62,261 nucleotides of DNA. It comes from JAISFI01 sp031553775. GTDB taxonomy: Bacteria > Bacteroidota > Bacteroidia > Bacteroidales > Azobacteroidaceae. Made by a program: the position numbers and the translations under genes. The notes beneath the pieces are model-generated. The model ran no database searches, was not told the origin of the DNA, and worked only from the letters and a program-made list of their open reading frames with translations. The stretch is taken from NCBI GenBank assembly GCA_031553775.1, contig JAVBLA010000051.1:1-62261 (forward strand), written 5' to 3'. Positions 59,538-62,261 of this stretch are shown here, in pieces. Numbering within the stretch: the first letter of the stretch is position 1; each line of letters opens with the position of its first letter.

Positions 59538-60215
59538 TTATTCCGATAAGAATGCATTTGCCAAGACCAAGTCTTCAGGAGTGGTGATTTTGATATTTTC
59601 TCGGTTTCCTTCGACCAGATGGATTTTACAGGTATTTTCGACGACTGAGGCATCATCGGTAAACAGCGGATGATAGGGTTGTGCATAGGCTTTCAGCAAA
59701 ATATCCGAACGGAAGACCTGGGGAGTCTGGACGATCCGGAAACGGGTACGGTCGACCGGCCGGCTGCTTTCTCCGGAGAGACCGAGTTCCCGGATGCTTT
59801 CTACGACAGGGAGAACCGGAATAACAGCCTGGTATTTCAGGGCAGCATCATAGCACCGGGAGATCACTTCCCGGGAAACCAACGGACGGACCCCGTCATG
59901 TATGCCTGTAAAACCGTTTGCCGAAATCTGTGTCAGGGCATTTTTCACCGAATGAAAACGGGTTTCTCCTCCGGCAACTACCTGATGAGGAATTTTGAAG
60001 TGATATTCCCTGCAAAGTTCCTGCCAGACAGGAATATGCATTTCCGGCAAGACCAGAAATATTTTCATTCCGGGATCATACAGATAAAAGGCCTCCAGTG
60101 TATGCATCAGGATCGGTTTTCCTTGTAAAGGAATGAATTGCTTCGGCATTTCCGCACCCATCCTCACTCCTTTTCCTCCGGCTACTATAATGATATTCTT
60201 TTCTTCCGGCACCAT
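59538..60215 (-). CDS. ispD: 2-C-methyl-D-erythritol 4-phosphate cytidylyltransferase
   Basis: The 225-residue enzyme makes CDP-methylerythritol in the non-mevalonate isoprenoid pathway. The CTP-binding signature reads IIVAGGKGVRMGAEMPKQFIPLQGKP; further motifs are HDGVRPLVSREVI, and TDDASVVE near the C-terminus. It supplies precursors for the undecaprenyl carrier used by uppP. Confidence 0.95.
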   Translation of the reverse strand: MVPEEKNIIIVAGGKGVRMGAEMPKQFIPLQGKPILMHTLEAFYLYDPGMKIFLVLPEMHIPVWQELCREYHFKIPHQVVAGGETRFHSVKNALTQISANGFTGIHDGVRPLVSREVISRCYDAALKYQAVIPVLPVVESIRELGLSGESSRPVDRTRFRIVQTPQVFRSDILLKAYAQPYHPLFTDDASVVENTCKIHLVEGNRENIKITTPEDLVLANAFLSE

Positions 60216-60332
60216 GTGGTAATAATTGAAAATTGCCTAATGGCGAACGTTGTTTGAAAATTGAAAATTGAAAATGATATGACATTTTCATATTTTCGGG
60301 GAAATGGGGATGTGCATGGATATTTCATGATG

Positions 60333-60527
60333 TCACTTTAAATCTTCGAGCGCTTTTTTCACCTCCTCATCCACCTGGAATAATTTTTCCTTGCAAATAC
60401 CAATCAGAGTGGTTGCTTCTTTGATTTTTTCCGTCAGACCATCCACATCCAGCTGATCATTTTCCATCAGGCGGAGGATTTCCTGCAGACGGTTGTATGC
60501 TTCGGTATAATTTGGCGTTTTTTCCAT
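60333..60527 (-). CDS. xseB: Exodeoxyribonuclease VII small subunit
   Basis: A 64-residue all-helical protein typical of XseB: YTEAYNRLQEILRLMENDQLDVDGLTEKIKEATTLIGICKEKLFQVDEEVKKAL. It joins XseA to degrade single-stranded DNA; xseA, usually adjacent, is not in this window. Heptamer-type repeat sequence fills part of the gap downstream (60224-60275). Confidence 0.88.
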   Translation of the reverse strand: MEKTPNYTEAYNRLQEILRLMENDQLDVDGLTEKIKEATTLIGICKEKLFQVDEEVKKALEDLK

Positions 60528-60548
60528 ATTTCATTTCCTTTTGAAACA

Positions 60549-60556
60549 CAAAAGTA
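60549..60556 (-). promoter_or_regulatory. -7 box of xseB
   Basis: Minus-strand TACTTTTG, 21 bases before the xseB ATG; full TAnnTTTG match, no clear -33. Confidence 0.5.
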
Positions 60557-60587
60557 GAAATTATTTTCCATTTTTTCACTCCGTTTT

Positions 60588-61916
60588 TCAGTTTCCGGAA
60601 TTCAAGCGCATCAAAGCTTCCTGCATGCGTTTCTTATGATGCACATTGGAAAAATACCGTCTTCCTATCACATTGGGAATCGCCACACCTAAAGATATAC
60701 ATAAAACGGTCAATCCTGCGTTGATTGCAGACTCCAGAGTATTGAACAACAAAGGAATCTGCTCCGTTCCGCCGGCAGAACTCAATCTGAATATTCCGAT
60801 CATTGCCTTGTACATCAACACTCCCGGAATCATGGGTATAACAGGAGGAATAGAGATAACATGAGCAGGCACATGTGCCTTATGCACCAGGTAGATAGAA
60901 GCAAACCCCACCAGCAAAGCTCCGGAAAAAGAACTGAGAGGCAGATTCCATCCACACTCGTACATCAGCACGTTACGGGTAAGGATGGCCGCAGCTCCTC
61001 CGGCGGCACAAATGGCAACCGACCGGTAAGGAACATTGAATAAAACGGCAAAGCCCGTAGCAGCCAAAGCCGCCACTAGACCGATGATCCACCAACTGCT
61101 ATGCGGTGTAAGCACTGCACTGTAATCTTTAATATGCAATGCCTTCAGAGCAAAAAGCATCCCAAAGGAAATAGCGCCCAATGTGAGCAACACGATAACC
61201 GAACGGGTAACTCCCACGATGGAAAAACCGTCGATCATATCATCCAGGCAATTGATAATAGGGACACCGGGAATGAGGAATAAAACCGATGCAAAAATAG
61301 GATGATGAGGGGTATTGCTGATATTAAATAAAGAACCGGCACCAGACAGGACGACCGCAATAAATGCTGAAGTGGCTATTGTTAGATACAGGTTGATTTT
61401 CCTGCGATGCATTTCCTGCCGGCAAAACAATGCTACGGAAGAAGCTAAGAAAGTAATGAAAAACGCAGGCCAGTCACAGCCAAAAAGTTTACAAAAACTG
61501 CCACAGGCTAAACCAACACACGAAATCACTACCCAACGGGAATAATTGCGTTTTTTCCGGGTAATTTTATGCAATTTTTCTTCATATTTTTCCAGAGGAT
61601 AATTTTCTTCCAGGGCCTTCCATGAAAGATGACTTATTTCCGATAAAACATCCATATTCACAGTATGATCCGAGCATTTCCGGAACTTGGTCAGTGAATG
61701 GTCCCCATCGCTGATATTGATCATCAATGTGGTATAATTGATATGCATATGGAACCGGTCCGGAGGAATACCCATGTACACTGCCACCCGTCTCATATTC
61801 CGGTCAATGCGGTTACTATCGGCTAAGCTTTGAATCAATAATTGACCTGTTTGCAACAACAAATCCAGCTTTTTTTCCAGCAAGCGTTCACCTTCGTCCT
61901 TTAACTGATTGATCAT
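60588..61916 (-). CDS. ThrE-like threonine/serine exporter (DUF1212 + DUF3815)
   Basis: A 442-residue protein: N-terminal cytoplasmic segment (about 1-115: LLIQSLADSNRIDRNMRRVAVYMGI, MINISDGDHSLTKFRKCSDH), five helices of the DUF1212 domain (about 120-270, with PGVPIINCLDDMIDGF) and a second DUF3815-type helical domain (about 285-420: IPPVIPMIPGVLMYKAM). Family members export threonine or serine; the PGVP and PxxPxxPG motifs are both present. It is monocistronic with a promoter box upstream. Confidence 0.88.
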   Translation of the reverse strand: MINQLKDEGERLLEKKLDLLLQTGQLLIQSLADSNRIDRNMRRVAVYMGIPPDRFHMHINYTTLMINISDGDHSLTKFRKCSDHTVNMDVLSEISHLSWKALEENYPLEKYEEKLHKITRKKRNYSRWVVISCVGLACGSFCKLFGCDWPAFFITFLASSVALFCRQEMHRRKINLYLTIATSAFIAVVLSGAGSLFNISNTPHHPIFASVLFLIPGVPIINCLDDMIDGFSIVGVTRSVIVLLTLGAISFGMLFALKALHIKDYSAVLTPHSSWWIIGLVAALAATGFAVLFNVPYRSVAICAAGGAAAILTRNVLMYECGWNLPLSSFSGALLVGFASIYLVHKAHVPAHVISIPPVIPMIPGVLMYKAMIGIFRLSSAGGTEQIPLLFNTLESAINAGLTVLCISLGVAIPNVIGRRYFSNVHHKKRMQEALMRLNSGN

Positions 61917-61942
61917 ACATACGGAAGATTGAAAAAACAGTG

Positions 61943-61950
61943 CAAAAATA
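61943..61950 (-). promoter_or_regulatory. -7 box of the exporter gene
   Basis: Minus-strand TATTTTTG (TAnnTTTG match), 26 bases before the start codon; -33 not evident. Confidence 0.45.
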
Positions 61951-61990
61951 CCGAAAAATCGCAGAAAATCACTAACTTTCCTCTATAAAT

Positions 61991-62167
61991 CCCCTGTTAA
62001 GCCGAATTTGTAATTCGATCTTTTTATTATCCGCAATTTGAAATTGCTTAAAACATTTCTTCTCTAAAATTCGAATTTATCACAAAGCGTTTTTTCTTCA
62101 CACTACATTATGGAGTTATGAACTCCTGTTTATAAACACCCGAATTACAAATTCGGGAAAACAGGGG
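61991..62167. mobile_element. MITE-like element with 27-bp terminal inverted repeats
   Basis: Ends 61991-62017 (CCCCTGTT..CCGAATTTGTAATTCG) and 62141-62167 are inverted repeats with 24 of 27 matches. The 177-base element has no ORF and contains two further palindromes (GCAATTTGAAATTGC and GGAGTT-ATG-AACTCC). It is flanked by similar TAAAT / TAATT sequences, a possible imperfect target duplication. A non-autonomous insertion or decayed IS end pair is the best reading. The final 94 bases of the window hold nothing recognisable. Confidence 0.65.
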
Positions 62168-62261
62168 TAATTCACATTATTCTCTATGACATATTCAAAT
62201 AATTATAAATATATTTTAAAGAAGCCTAATAAAGCATCCTCGCATTAATTTTTGCCTAAAA

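Overview
The window looks like a chromosomal segment of a Bacteroidales bacterium (Bacteroidota). The evidence is a SusC/SusD pair with a polysaccharide-utilisation locus (PUL), type IX secretion (T9SS) C-terminal sorting tails, promoters of the Bacteroides form TTTG-N19-21-TAnnTTTG, and the family-specific genes DUF3098, DUF1599, DUF4861 and BT_3928-like. T9SS tails together with lysine, histidine and folate synthesis suggest a Dysgonomonas/Tannerella/Proteiniphilum-like lineage; the genus is inference.

Layout. (1) 1-2.5 kb: a lipoprotein start, a YiiX-like lipoprotein, tRNA-Gly and tRNA-Leu, then a solitary A+T-rich MACPF (perforin-fold) lipoprotein with its own consensus promoter. (2) 2.6-18.5 kb, minus strand: a PUL reading LacI regulator, Asp-box/sialidase-fold protein, GH20 beta-hexosaminidase, SusC, SusD, a large duplicated-domain protein, two T9SS cargo proteins and a Tat-exported beta-helix protein. 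(3) 18.65-20.8 kb: a probable DNA-inversion switch. Perfect 33-bp inverted repeats bracket a whole AraC-type regulator gene and an outward consensus promoter, with a tyrosine recombinase gene next door. (4) 21-31.2 kb: a small Gly/Pro-rich secreted protein, then a five-gene minus-strand operon of secreted proteins, three sharing one N-terminal module. (5) 31.6-36.5 kb: a DUF4861 lipoprotein, an acetyl-esterase-like hydrolase, and a STAS/SpoIIE-phosphatase signalling pair. (6) 36.8-43.8 kb: hisH-hisA-hisF-hisIE-ftsE-lysC-lysA-glycosyltransferase, all forward. (7) 43.9-62.3 kb: housekeeping genes (gdhA; ftsX-DUF3098-uppP-truB-queA-folK; folE, SPOR protein, tpiA, BT_3928-like, DUF1599, M23 peptidase, ndk, CNNM/CorC, recG, ispD, xseB, threonine/serine exporter-like) with several dispersed repeats and a 177-bp MITE-like element.

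Most interesting system: the invertible segment at 18652-19641. In the orientation given, its promoter (19562-19594) fires rightward, antisense to the recombinase gene. If the segment flips, the same promoter would point leftward at the LacI gene and the PUL, and the AraC gene would lie co-directional with recombinase, LacI and PUL. That geometry predicts ON/OFF variation of glycan use, combining a cis promoter with a trans regulator. The recombination itself is inferred from sequence structure and cannot be shown from one assembled orientation. All searches for promoters, repeats and motifs were made by eye.
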